Assembly (NCBI GenBank): GCA_905233645.1 | Contig: CAJODZ010000003.1 | Location: forward strand, 1 to 32,846 | Origin: an uncultured Synergistales bacterium | GTDB lineage: Bacteria > Synergistota > Synergistia > Synergistales > Aminobacteriaceae | Length of the DNA: 32,846 nucleotides | Direction: 5' to 3' | Shown here: in pieces, positions 6,061 to 14,873 of the stretch | Numbering within the stretch: the first letter of the stretch is position 1 | How the letters are laid out: the number at the start of each line of letters is the position of its first letter | Notes under the pieces: generated by a model | The model's database searches: none | Told to the model about the DNA's origin: nothing | The model's input: the letters and a program-made list of their open reading frames with translations, nothing else | Position numbers and translations under genes: made by a program

Positions 6061-8131
6061 AATTGTTAAGACAAATTCAAGCAACACTCAAAATTTTTTA
6101 TGGCCGTTTATATTTTTAATGATTGCCGGAATTTTGCTTGTGCTTGCTCAATGGTATTTTTTAAATAAAAAAGGTGATAGCTTTGCCGTCAATCAGCCTG
6201 CGCCTGAAACTTATCGTGTAATAACTGAAGTTAGATACGATGACCAGGACGCAGCTAAAACTTTAAGGCAAATGGTTCGCGACAGTATAGCTGGTGTTAC
6301 GGTTAAGGATATTTCTGCAAAATCGCGGTTAAAATCACGTTTAGAGGGATTGAATTTAAATTCGCCGAATAATATTTCATATTTACCTGAAGCGTTATCG
6401 AGAGCGATAGCAAATCTTGATGAGATTGACAGAGCCAGAATTTTAAATCTCGCTTATGAAATTGGCCAGGCTTATATCGACAGGTTAGAAGCTGAAAAAA
6501 TTTTCATGAATAACACAATGGAGACGGCTATTTTATGGGAAGAGATAAATAAAAATATAAATTCTGTCAACGACGCAAATTTTGTATATCAAATTTTGAC
6601 GGGGCTTGGCAATTTAAATTTACGGATTGACGGCGAATTAACAGATTTAGCGCGTCGTGCTGCTGTAAACGATGTCCCTGATATTGACCGTAAATTAAAG
6701 CCAGGCGATGTAATCGTTCAGCGCGGTGAAGTTGTAACTAAACAGACGGCTATATTATTACGTTTACAAGGTTATACAGAAGATGTTTTCCCGTTTTTTC
6801 AATTATGCGTTGTAATTTTGTGCGTAGTGCTTTTACCGTCATGGTTAGAAATTTTAGGCTGTACGTCTGGTTATAAAAAAGTTAGTTGGTGGTGTGCTGT
6901 TGTTTTAATAATAACGGCGTGGTCATGTGAAGTTTTTGCTGCTCGTCTTGGCATTCATGGTGCTGGAATTTTGCCTGCTGTAACGATTGCGTATCTGTGC
7001 TTGAATAAATATACGGCGTTTTGTTTGGCGTTAATTGGTTCATCGTCGGGTGTTTTTATAATTACCGGCCAGGCGATTTCAGCGTCAAATTTATTAGCTT
7101 TAATGTCAATAGCCGGCTCGACTATCGGATATTATTTGCTTGGAAATTTAAACGCGGTCAAGCAAAAAGTTATAGTTCGAATTTTAATGACAGCGTTAAT
7201 TATGACTTCAATCAGAATGTTAATGCGTTGGTTTCAAGGGCCTGAATTAACACGAGATTCATTCAGGTTATTTATTCCGTTAGGGACTTTCTGGAAAACT
7301 GCGAGCTTTTATTTACTGTTTGAAGGAATTGCGACGTGTGCATTAGTATTCTTTCTGCCTTACGTTGAGGAAGCATTAGGTGTTTTGTCGGTGATAAGTT
7401 TACGCGACGCTTCACACCCTTCAAATCCTTTGTTGCGCGATTTACAAAGGAATGCTCCGGGAACGTATCAACATTCTTTAACGATAGCGACTTTAATCGA
7501 GGCCGTAGGTTTAAAATTAGGGATGGACGTAAATTTATTAAGAGCCGGAGCTTATTATCATGACATTGGAAAATTAAGAAAGCCGTTATTTTTTGTTGAA
7601 AATCAGGGCGGCGGTGCTAATCCTCATGATGAGATGTCCCCGACTTTGAGCGCGATTACTATAATTTCACACGTTAAAGACGGTCTTGAGTTAGCATGGG
7701 AGGCAAAATTACCCGTTCGCATCAGAGAATTTATCGCTGAACATCACGGAACGACCAGCACAAGATATTTTTATAATAAGGCAAAATCTGAAGGCGAGAA
7801 TGTTACGTGGGAGCAATTCTGTTATCCAGGGCCTAAGCCTCAATCAAGAGAGACAGCTTTGTTAATGATTGTCGATTCTGTTGAAGCAGCAGTGAGGGCG
7901 CAAAATTTACGGGGGCTTGCAACGTCCGATACTAATCGCGGTAAAGGTCAAGGCGCAATGATGATTGAAAAAATTGTAAATCAAGTCGTGTCGAGTAAAA
8001 TAAACGAAAATCAATTTGATGACACGGGTTTTACGTTGCAAGACCTTGCAATTATAAAAGAGACGCTCATAAATGTTTTAATGTCCATGTATCATACAAG
8101 GCATGTTAAAAAAATCGAGCAGAAGCAATAA
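6044..8131 (+). CDS. pgpH: 7TM-HD membrane phosphodiesterase (PgpH family, cyclic-di-AMP)
   Basis: Members of this family degrade cyclic-di-AMP through a cytoplasmic HD domain attached to a seven-helix membrane region. After a first membrane helix (about residues 15-38) there is an extracytoplasmic 7TMR-HDED-type region. A cluster of membrane helices follows (about 255-445), then the HD domain with RDASHPSNPLLRDLQRNAPGTYQHSL, YYHDIGK (His-Asp at about 506-507) and IAEHHGTT. The best start is the ATG at 6044, which overlaps the end of phoH; an in-frame TTG at 6011 lies further inside phoH and is less likely. The predicted length is 695 residues, normal for the family. The phoH-pgpH-ybeY order is conserved in many bacteria. 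Confidence 0.92.
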   Translation: MKTRIKIVKTNSSNTQNFLWPFIFLMIAGILLVLAQWYFLNKKGDSFAVNQPAPETYRVITEVRYDDQDAAKTLRQMVRDSIAGVTVKDISAKSRLKSRLEGLNLNSPNNISYLPEALSRAIANLDEIDRARILNLAYEIGQAYIDRLEAEKIFMNNTMETAILWEEINKNINSVNDANFVYQILTGLGNLNLRIDGELTDLARRAAVNDVPDIDRKLKPGDVIVQRGEVVTKQTAILLRLQGYTEDVFPFFQLCVVILCVVLLPSWLEILGCTSGYKKVSWWCAVVLIITAWSCEVFAARLGIHGAGILPAVTIAYLCLNKYTAFCLALIGSSSGVFIITGQAISASNLLALMSIAGSTIGYYLLGNLNAVKQKVIVRILMTALIMTSIRMLMRWFQGPELTRDSFRLFIPLGTFWKTASFYLLFEGIATCALVFFLPYVEEALGVLSVISLRDASHPSNPLLRDLQRNAPGTYQHSLTIATLIEAVGLKLGMDVNLLRAGAYYHDIGKLRKPLFFVENQGGGANPHDEMSPTLSAITIISHVKDGLELAWEAKLPVRIREFIAEHHGTTSTRYFYNKAKSEGENVTWEQFCYPGPKPQSRETALLMIVDSVEAAVRAQNLRGLATSDTNRGKGQGAMMIEKIVNQVVSSKINENQFDDTGFTLQDLAIIKETLINVLMSMYHTRHVKKIEQKQ

Positions 8132-8175
8132 TTATAAAAATAATAATTTTTAGCACGAAAGGATTTTATATAATT

Positions 8176-8676
8176 TTGAAGTTAGAATTAAATATCACCG
8201 GCTCTCAGGATAATCAAAATCAGGAAGAAGCCGACCCCGATAACTTTTTTAAAAGCATTACTCCTATTCTTGAAAGCGAATTAAAAAGTTTAATGCCCGC
8301 GTCGCAAAATTATGATACGGCTGAAATTTCGATAACTTTTGTCGATGAAGACGAAATGCACGCATTAAATTTCACGTACATGGACGTTGACGCGGCTACA
8401 GATGTTTTATCTTTTCCAATGCTTGACAATATCGAAGAGCCGGAACAAAATACACCGTTCTTAATTTTGGGCGATGTTGTAATTTGTGAAAGCGAAATGA
8501 GAAAAATATATCCGGATTTAAATTACACTGAAGCGTTATGTTTAATGTTGGCGCATTCATTTTTGCACTTACTGGGATTTGACCACGCTACGCCCGAAGA
8601 AGAAGCCGTAATGTTTACGAAACAGAATGATATTAAAGATTTGATGATTGACGCTTTAAATAAAAATAATAAATAG
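8176..8676 (+). CDS. ybeY: Endoribonuclease YbeY (rRNA maturation factor)
   Basis: YbeY is a zinc-dependent endoribonuclease needed for 16S rRNA 3'-end processing and ribosome quality control. The 166-residue protein has the family region DVLSFPM and the zinc-binding motif H-S-F-L-H-L-L-G-F-D-H, with ligands at about residues 127, 131 and 137. The Gly that usually follows the first His is Ser here. The start is a TTG at 8176, 12 bases after AAAGGA. It is the third gene in the phoH-pgpH-ybeY-corC run, which supports the assignment. Confidence 0.93.
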   Translation: MKLELNITGSQDNQNQEEADPDNFFKSITPILESELKSLMPASQNYDTAEISITFVDEDEMHALNFTYMDVDAATDVLSFPMLDNIEEPEQNTPFLILGDVVICESEMRKIYPDLNYTEALCLMLAHSFLHLLGFDHATPEEEAVMFTKQNDIKDLMIDALNKNNK

Positions 8677-8687
8677 ATTTTTGGAAC

Positions 8688-9995
8688 ATGACAGGAATAA
8701 TTTTAAGCTTTGTTGCTTTATTTTTGCTTTCAGCATTTTTCAGCGGTGCGGAGACTTCAATAACTACGACCGGCACGACGAGAATACGTACGTTACAGGA
8801 ACAGGGTAAATATAATTTTTTAAATCCGATTTTCCAGTGGCTTATTAACGACCCTCAAGAGGCTTTAACGGTCTGTTTAATTGCGAATAACGTTGTTAAT
8901 ATTGCGTTAAGTGCTTTTGCGTCGGCTTTAACATCAGATATTTTCGGACAGGGCGCAATTATTATCGTTGTTCCGGTGATGACAATTTTAATCGTAATTT
9001 TCGGTGAGATTTTGCCCAAGAGTTTAGCAATGATTTACGCTGAGAACGTTTTATTATTTTCGTCTCCTGTATTGCGTTTATTAGCGTTTGTGTTAATGCC
9101 TGTAGCTTGGGGAATGAAAAAATTTGTAAGTTTTATCGGCGTTATCTTGCACATGAATTTAAATACCCAAAAAGTTTTTGTAACGCGCGATGAAATTGAA
9201 CAGGTCGTTAAAATCGGCGAAGAGACCGGAGTGTTAGACCATGACGAACGCAGAATGATTGACGGGATTATTGATTTCGATGCTACAAAGATTAACGATA
9301 TTATGATACCGCGTACTGATATGGTCATGCTTGAGGCAAATGATAAATTGAGCGACGCTGTTAAATTATTTATCGAACAAGGACATTCGCGCGTACCTGT
9401 TTATGAAGAGACACCGGACAATATAACAGGAATTTTATACGTTAAAGACACGCTGAAAAATTTATTAAATTCTGATTTAGACTGCGGCATTAAAGATTTA
9501 TTACGCAAACCGATATTTGTCCCTGAAAGCATAAAAACATCAGAAGTTTTAGAGGCCATGAGACGCGACCATATTCATATTGCGATAATCGTTGACGAGT
9601 ACGGCGGAGTAGCAGGTCTTGTAACAATGGAGGATATTTTAGAGCAAATAGTTGGCGAAATTCAGGACGAATACGACCAGGAAGCACCGGAAATTCAAAA
9701 ATTAGATGACGGCTCATATTTAGTTCAGGGAATAACAAGTCTTGAAGATGTCAGCGAAGCTTTAGGCTCAGAATTTGAAAGCGATAACACCGAGATTAAA
9801 AGTTTAGGCGGATTAGTTTTGACATTGGCCGGAAATTTTCCAGAAGAGGGCGAAATTTTTGATTATCAGGACTGGCGCATAAAAGTTTTAAGCGTTGAAG
9901 ACCATAGGATAAAAATTTTAAGCCTCACAAAAATTAACACCGTTTCTGAAGACGAAAACCCTAACGAAATATATTCAACCCAAGAAGACGAATAA
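8688..9995 (+). CDS. CorC/HlyC-family transporter-like protein (DUF21-CBS-CorC)
   Basis: This is an inner-membrane protein of the CNNM/CorC type, associated with Mg2+ or Co2+ efflux. The 435-residue protein has an N-terminal DUF21 membrane domain with several helices (residues about 1-190, including GAETSITT and FGEILPKSLAMIYAE). A CBS pair follows (about 205-330; MIPRTDMV, GHSRVPVYEE, HIAIIVDEYGGVAGLVTMEDILEQIVGEI). A C-terminal CorC_HlyC domain ends the protein (about 345-420; DDGSYLVQG, LGGLVLTLAGNFPEEGE). All parts are intact and the length is typical. The ATG at 8688 follows ybeY by 11 bases. It is the last gene of the block; a terminator follows at 10005. Confidence 0.92.
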   Translation: MTGIILSFVALFLLSAFFSGAETSITTTGTTRIRTLQEQGKYNFLNPIFQWLINDPQEALTVCLIANNVVNIALSAFASALTSDIFGQGAIIIVVPVMTILIVIFGEILPKSLAMIYAENVLLFSSPVLRLLAFVLMPVAWGMKKFVSFIGVILHMNLNTQKVFVTRDEIEQVVKIGEETGVLDHDERRMIDGIIDFDATKINDIMIPRTDMVMLEANDKLSDAVKLFIEQGHSRVPVYEETPDNITGILYVKDTLKNLLNSDLDCGIKDLLRKPIFVPESIKTSEVLEAMRRDHIHIAIIVDEYGGVAGLVTMEDILEQIVGEIQDEYDQEAPEIQKLDDGSYLVQGITSLEDVSEALGSEFESDNTEIKSLGGLVLTLAGNFPEEGEIFDYQDWRIKVLSVEDHRIKILSLTKINTVSEDENPNEIYSTQEDE

Positions 9996-10004
9996 ATAAT
10001 AAAA

Positions 10005-10038
10005 AATGGCCTCTCCGTTAAAATTTGGGGAGACCATT
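10005..10038. terminator. Shared terminator between convergent genes corC-like and fliD
   Basis: AATGGCCTCTCC (10005-10016) pairs with GGGGAGACCATT (10027-10038), allowing one wobble and one mismatch. A run of A residues precedes it and AT-rich sequence follows, so it could stop transcription in both directions. Confidence 0.7.
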
Positions 10039-10071
10039 ATTATCTTTATAATTTTTATAAAATTGCTAACT

Positions 10072-13000
10072 TTAACTGCTGCTGGAACTATTATTTGCGC
10101 TTGTTCCGTTAAGAGTGTTTAAAATTGCGGCGATAGAGCTTGCTTTTTGAGTAAGTTGAGCTAATGTCTGTTCAGCACTTGAATATTTACTGCGCAACAT
10201 CTCTTCTTGACGGTCGAGCCTGTCTTGATAGTCCTCTAAATATTCATCAATGCGGCTGATCTGATTATCTATATTTTCGATTTCGCGCGTGATTATTCCA
10301 GACGTATCGCCCGAACTTGTAAGCATTGATTTCGCCCAAGTATCAATCTGAGTTGCGAATGAGAGCATTAACGATTGGACTTCGTCGGGATTATCTTCTA
10401 ACGCTTCCATAAATTTGCTGCTGTCAAATTCAAGTTCACCGCTCTTGCCGTAATCATCAGATGTTGTTGAAACTCCGATTTGATATAAGCCTTTGTACGT
10501 GTAATTCATCTTTAACGCATTCAAAGCTGATACGCCGGATAATTCTAATTGTGTCGAAGTCCCTGCAGAAATTTTTAACATGTCATCAGTGATAGAAGCT
10601 TTAAATAACGGCTGCTCTAATAAATTCCCGTCGTCGTCATAATATAAATCATATAACTCGCTCGTCTCGGAATTGTCATTTAATTTTTCAAGCAACGTCT
10701 CTAAAGTGTCTTCCGGTGTTACTGTTAAGTCTGCATATTTATCACCGGCTTTAATTCTTAACGTTGTGCTTGAACGCAAACCGTTAAAGCCCATTGTCCC
10801 GTAAACAGCTTCAGAACTTTGGCGCGTCTCAAATGTGAATGTAAAATTCTGGCTCGTTATTGAACGCATTTGGCTTTTCATCTGGCGTAAAATCGAATTA
10901 CCGTGTAACAAACCCCAACGCATTCTAAAATCATCGCTATCAACTGTGGCGGCTGTATCCTCATCAACTTGGCTCTCTGTCATACGGGTGTTAATCCATG
11001 ACAAAATGGAGTTATAGTTATCAACCAATGTTTGAATAGATTCAACGGCCTTCTGTGCGTCCTGTGCAACATCAAGAGATACAGTGCCGACACCCTTTAA
11101 CTGGATTGTCATGCCTTTAATAAGTTCGTTGTTGTAGTCTGCACCTATGTAATTTGATGAGCGCGTAACCTCTTCACCGTCGAGAATTAAAATTGCGTCT
11201 TGTGCGGCTGTGTAATGTTCGGCTTGTTCAGCGACAGCGTCCTCATCTTCTTCGTCTATATCTTTTGGATAATCGAGGCCAAGAGATGACAAAATCGCTC
11301 CGTCCATATTGTCATCAAGTGTAAAAGTATTTACGCCGTACGTGTAGCTGGCAGTGAACTCGTTAATTTCGCCGTCCGTTGCATAAGTCGGCATATTTTC
11401 GCGTGCTACTGTTGTTGGCGGTTGCCAGTCGAATGAAAATTCAGTTCCGTTTTTAGAAACTTCAACGCCTAAAGCTTCAGTAACGCCGTCTTCACTTAAA
11501 ACATAAGCTTTTACGCTGCTGTCAACAGTCCTATTGATACCGTACATTGAGCCGTTAACAGACGTAAAACCGTAATCGCTCATTTCTAACGTCTCGGCCA
11601 TGTCGCGAATGCCGGTGTAAGTGCTTGTCGTGCCGTCTGATTGCGTTAAATTTATCGTGTAACTGTCGCCAGCGTCCGGAATGTACCAGCTAGAATTTTC
11701 TAACCATTGAACAGCCGCCGTAGCACTATCACCAGAGCCGTTCTTAGTAATTTTGAAGTCGATGCCCTCGTAAAAAGTTTTTGAACCTTGAGTAATCGTA
11801 ACAGTACCGCCGTCAAAATTCGAGTATAAAGGCTGGTCATTTAAATCGCCTGAATAAATCGTAGTGTCTGTATCGGTGCGGCTCATTGAGAAATTAAAAA
11901 TATCACCGTTGCCGTCATCAGTTCCGCTAATCGCACTGCCGGTATATTTAACGCTGACTTGAACGCCGTTTTCGGGAGGATTATTAGCCCAACGAATAAC
12001 AGGTAAATAATTTCCCGAACTGTCCTGCATTCCGTAATTTATATAAAAATCAGTGCCGTAAACTCCGTCGTATTCGATTTCGTTGCCTGAACTGTCGGTG
12101 AATGTAAATTCTAAGTAATCGCCGCTGATAATTTCTAAGCCGTCTGAATTTGTAGTCTTTTCACTCGAAGGGATTTGGCCGTAACTTAAATATGACCCGT
12201 TGTAAATTCCTTCTTCGCTTGAGAAATAGACACCGTTATAACCGCTTGAATTAACAGTGATTGTATTTGACTTAACTTCTGTTGCGCTGGCATTTCTATA
12301 ATTCAGGGTATATTCCGTTCCGCTTGAAGGCCCGTCGCTTGCCCAAACTATATTTTTGCCGCTTATTGTGAAATCATCGCCGTATTTATAAGTTGTAGTC
12401 GTTCCGTTTTCTGTAGCTGTAATCGTAAATCTTGACTGGTCGTTAATCGTTGCGGTGAAGTCTAAAACATTCCTGTCCGTTGTCCCTGAGCCTTTAGTAG
12501 CTGTAATAGAGAACGTATCGCCTGCGTAAGATTTATATTTTGCTGTAAAGTCATCGCCAATATCGATTGTGTCTTCGCCTAAATCATACTCGCGCCAACG
12601 AATTTTATTACCGTCAATAATTTGAAAATCGCCGTTTTCCTGTGTCCAAGTTTTTGAACCGCTCTTAATTTCAAAAGAAGCGTCGCCGCTCTCAAGAGCA
12701 TTCGTATCGACCGTAATATTACTAAGTGTATTTACACCGTTACGGGAATAATTAAAAGTCTCTGTTACAGTTTCCGAACCAATACCAGTATTATCGCTTT
12801 TTAAAATTAACTTGTTATCAACGACTGAAGCTGTAACAGCAACAGGTGTACTCTGAGTTTTGAGAGTATTATTAAGTTTTGATTTTAATGAGTTTAACGT
12901 ATCTGTCGAAGTTACATCAACACCAACACGCTGACCGCCGCAATTAACGTAAATTTTGCCGTTGGTCAAATTGTTCATTGTCGAACTTAAAGAGCTAAAC

Positions 13001-13371
13001 GTTCCGGTGATTTGATTTGACCTTAACGTTTGAGCTGTTGCCAGTTGTTTGACTTCGAGATTATAAACGTTTACTTCAGCGTCAGCATTGACTGTAGCTG
13101 TCAAAACGCCTTTATAAGAGCTATTGCTATCGAGCCGTTCAATTTCGAGTTCTTTAGCTTTGTAAGTTGAGGGCAATTTCAGCGGTGAAATAGACGATTG
13201 AAAGCCCTGCATTGACACTTTTAACTCTTCGAAGAGAGATTTTTTATTTGTCAGGTTTGTGCGTTTATTGACTTGTACCATTGCTGGTTGAGAAGCGTTT
13301 TCAATAATACTATCAATCATACTTTCCCAGTCAATTCCCGACACTACACCCGAAATACTCATACCGGCCAT
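10072..13371 (-). CDS. fliD: Flagellar filament cap protein FliD, unusually long with an internal repeat region
   Basis: FliD caps the growing flagellum and folds flagellin subunits into the filament. The N-terminal domain is recognisable (GVVSGIDWESMIDSIIENASQPAMVQVNKR, then LKVSMQGFQSSISPLKLPSTYKAKE). The C-terminal domain is too (QDAQKAVESIQTLVDNYNSILSWI ... LEDYQDRLDRQEEMLRSKYSSAEQTLAQL), ending in the usual coiled coil. At about 1099 residues it is far longer than the usual 400-700. The extra length is a central region (about residues 235-585) with four degenerate copies of a beta-rich module of the form G.DF.I...I.W....G..Y...Y. I chose the ATG at 13371, 12 bases after AGGAGG, over the upstream TTG at 13383, which abuts that motif. 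The gene stands alone; no fliS or flagellin gene is adjacent. Confidence 0.9.
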   Translation of the reverse strand: MAGMSISGVVSGIDWESMIDSIIENASQPAMVQVNKRTNLTNKKSLFEELKVSMQGFQSSISPLKLPSTYKAKELEIERLDSNSSYKGVLTATVNADAEVNVYNLEVKQLATAQTLRSNQITGTFSSLSSTMNNLTNGKIYVNCGGQRVGVDVTSTDTLNSLKSKLNNTLKTQSTPVAVTASVVDNKLILKSDNTGIGSETVTETFNYSRNGVNTLSNITVDTNALESGDASFEIKSGSKTWTQENGDFQIIDGNKIRWREYDLGEDTIDIGDDFTAKYKSYAGDTFSITATKGSGTTDRNVLDFTATINDQSRFTITATENGTTTTYKYGDDFTISGKNIVWASDGPSSGTEYTLNYRNASATEVKSNTITVNSSGYNGVYFSSEEGIYNGSYLSYGQIPSSEKTTNSDGLEIISGDYLEFTFTDSSGNEIEYDGVYGTDFYINYGMQDSSGNYLPVIRWANNPPENGVQVSVKYTGSAISGTDDGNGDIFNFSMSRTDTDTTIYSGDLNDQPLYSNFDGGTVTITQGSKTFYEGIDFKITKNGSGDSATAAVQWLENSSWYIPDAGDSYTINLTQSDGTTSTYTGIRDMAETLEMSDYGFTSVNGSMYGINRTVDSSVKAYVLSEDGVTEALGVEVSKNGTEFSFDWQPPTTVARENMPTYATDGEINEFTASYTYGVNTFTLDDNMDGAILSSLGLDYPKDIDEEDEDAVAEQAEHYTAAQDAILILDGEEVTRSSNYIGADYNNELIKGMTIQLKGVGTVSLDVAQDAQKAVESIQTLVDNYNSILSWINTRMTESQVDEDTAATVDSDDFRMRWGLLHGNSILRQMKSQMRSITSQNFTFTFETRQSSEAVYGTMGFNGLRSSTTLRIKAGDKYADLTVTPEDTLETLLEKLNDNSETSELYDLYYDDDGNLLEQPLFKASITDDMLKISAGTSTQLELSGVSALNALKMNYTYKGLYQIGVSTTSDDYGKSGELEFDSSKFMEALEDNPDEVQSLMLSFATQIDTWAKSMLTSSGDTSGIITREIENIDNQISRIDEYLEDYQDRLDRQEEMLRSKYSSAEQTLAQLTQKASSIAAILNTLNGTSANNSSSSS

Positions 13372-13503
13372 TTTAATTTTCAACCTCCTGTTTAAAAATA
13401 TAACACCATTTTTAATATCGGAGCTAAAATTTTGCGTTATTAACCTAACAAATTATTTTCGGCTAAAAAATCCTCAAACTTTTTTATAGCTCAAGCTCTT
13501 TGA

Positions 13504-13557
13504 TATAATAAACTCAATTTTGAAACAGTCCCTTAAAATTTACGAGGGGCTGTTTTT
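13504..13557 (+). ncRNA. Possible very short transcript: TATAAT box immediately followed by a terminator
   Basis: A perfect TATAAT (13504-13509) with a weak TTTTTA 17 bases upstream would start transcription near 13516. Only a few bases later, AACAGTCCCT (13524-13533) pairs with AGGGGCTGTT (13545-13554), followed by TTTT. The hairpin itself is convincing as a terminator. The idea that it ends a roughly 40-base RNA is an inference; it could equally stop read-through towards the plus-strand gene. Confidence 0.4.
13524..13557 (+). terminator. Intrinsic terminator hairpin upstream of the 127-bp repeat
   Basis: A 10-bp stem (AACAGTCCCT with AGGGGCTGTT, one G-T pair) has an 11-base loop and a T run on the plus strand. 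The dispersed repeat begins three bases later. Confidence 0.72.
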
Positions 13558-13559
13558 TG

Positions 13560-13686
13560 CAACTACGTTTACCACTACAAAAAAGCTTTTAAAAATTTAA
13601 TCGCCGCATAATTTTTAAGCACATCGATTTTTAAACAAAGTGTTAAATTTTTTGAGGCGTGTTGAAAAATTTTTAATTATATTTTT
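13560..13686 (+). repeat. Dispersed intergenic repeat, copy A (127 bp)
   Basis: The sequence from CAACTACGTTTACC to AATTATATTTTT matches the reverse complement of 21923-22049 over 127 ungapped positions with six differences, counted by eye. It has no coding potential, no terminal inverted repeats and no IS features. It can fold weakly: a TTAAAAATTT arm against AAATTTTTAA, with GCC against GGC inside. It ends 129 bp before the start of the flippase-like gene and reads in the same direction as that gene. Confidence 0.9.
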
Positions 13687-13743
13687 AAGTGCATTGGTTA
13701 TGCTATAAAAATGTCTTGATTTTCAAAATACAAATTTTAAAAA

Positions 13744-13773
13744 TTGCAAGTGTTTAATTAAAATTGTGATAAT
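13744..13773 (+). promoter_or_regulatory. Predicted sigma-70 type promoter for the flippase-like gene
   Basis: TTGCAA (13744-13749), an 18-bp spacer and GATAAT (13768-13773) lie 43 bp before the TTG start at 13816. The same TTGCAA element precedes the cheV and tRNA-Ala promoters in this window. An alternative extended -10 (TGCTATAAA, 13701-13709) lies closer to the dispersed repeat. Confidence 0.55.
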
Positions 13774-13815
13774 ATTCATTAGTTAGAAATCATTTAAATT
13801 ACGGAGTGGTAAATT

Positions 13816-14871
13816 TTGTCGCTCAGAAAAGGTTTAATAATTTTCATACTGCTTGCGTTTGGAGCAGGCGGGCTTAATGTCGCAAGGAGTGTCGATAAAT
13901 ATACGATACATTCACTCTTGACGGCTGATAAATTAAAATTGCTGTTAGCATTATGTGTAGTGTTTGCTGCTTGGATTTTTGATGCAGGCAGATTTTGCGC
14001 GTTGTCATCAGCTGCTAACGAACATGTAACTTTTTCAACGGGAATAATTTTAACTTGGCTTAATTATTTTGGGAGTGCCGTTACTCCAATGCAGAGCGGC
14101 GGCGGGCCTTTTCAAGTTTACGCATTATATAAAAAAGGCGTTCCAGTCGGTAAAGGTATCGCTATAACTTTAATGCGAACGATGTTGACGGTGTTGATTT
14201 TAAGTTTAACTGTACCGGCGGCTGTATTGCTTGACCCCGAAATTTTAGCCGGCAGTAAATTTTTAAAAGGCTTAGTCTTTTACGTCTTCGTCATAATTTT
14301 AGCAACGTGGGCATTTATTATTTTTACGCTGATTAGACCGGACTTGTTTAAAAAAATGGGGAAGATAATAATTTTATGGTTCAGACGTTTTAATTTTATG
14401 CGCTCTAATCGAAAAGTTATAAACGCTTTTAAATGGCTTGACCGCGAAATTGATAATTACATTTTAAATTTCAGATTAGTTTTTGACAGCGGCAAATTAT
14501 ATTTTTTCGCAGCTTTAATTTTATCGGCATTGCATTTACTGGCGTTATTTACAGTTTTGCCGGTCTTAATGAGTGCTGTAGGTTTGCCGTTCCAATATTT
14601 GCAAACAGTCGCTATTCAAGCCGTTTTCATGTTCATTTTATATTTCGTGCCAACGCCTGGAGCTAGCGGTGTCGCTGAGGGCGGAGGTGCTTTGTTATAC
14701 AGTATGTTAATGCCGGCGAATATGGCTGGTATTATGTCAATAATATGCAGATTTTTCACGGATTATATTTCAATTTTTATGGGAGTTGTTGTTGTGATTA
14801 AAATGCTTGGTTGGGGTGTAACTGAAAATTTACACAAGGGCGAGTCGCCTGATTCGGGAGCTTTGGTTTAA
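13816..14871 (+). CDS. UPF0104 / LPG-synthase-TM-like flippase domain membrane protein
   Basis: This 351-residue integral membrane protein has about eight helices. It belongs to the UPF0104 family (lysylphosphatidylglycerol synthase transmembrane region, flippase-like). Family hallmarks are visible: the N-terminal helices, SAVTPMQSGGGPFQVYALYKKGVPVGKGIA, and the C-terminal PTPGASGVAEGG. It lacks the soluble aminoacyltransferase domain of full MprF, so lysyl-lipid synthesis is unlikely. A role in moving a lipid or lipid-linked molecule across the membrane is the usual inference. The TTG start at 13816 is 9 bases after GGAG. A methyltransferase-like membrane gene follows at 14874 with a 2-base gap, so the two are probably co-transcribed. 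Confidence 0.85.
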   Translation: MSLRKGLIIFILLAFGAGGLNVARSVDKYTIHSLLTADKLKLLLALCVVFAAWIFDAGRFCALSSAANEHVTFSTGIILTWLNYFGSAVTPMQSGGGPFQVYALYKKGVPVGKGIAITLMRTMLTVLILSLTVPAAVLLDPEILAGSKFLKGLVFYVFVIILATWAFIIFTLIRPDLFKKMGKIIILWFRRFNFMRSNRKVINAFKWLDREIDNYILNFRLVFDSGKLYFFAALILSALHLLALFTVLPVLMSAVGLPFQYLQTVAIQAVFMFILYFVPTPGASGVAEGGGALLYSMLMPANMAGIMSIICRFFTDYISIFMGVVVVIKMLGWGVTENLHKGESPDSGALV

Positions 14872-14873
14872 CA

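Larger units (their letters stand above)
13384..13815. other. 432-bp divergent intergenic region between fliD and the flippase-like gene
   Basis: This spacer holds the fliD leader, a strong TATAAT box followed at once by a terminator hairpin, one copy of a 127-bp dispersed repeat, and a TTGCAA/GATAAT promoter for the plus-strand gene. Each is listed separately. I see no conserved coding frame. Confidence 0.7.

Noticed and set aside
13395-13475. Sigma-28 flagellar promoter upstream of fliD (CCGATAT on the minus strand)
   Set aside because: The -10-like CCGATAT is present, but the TAAA-type -35 at the right distance is poor; the match is too weak to call.
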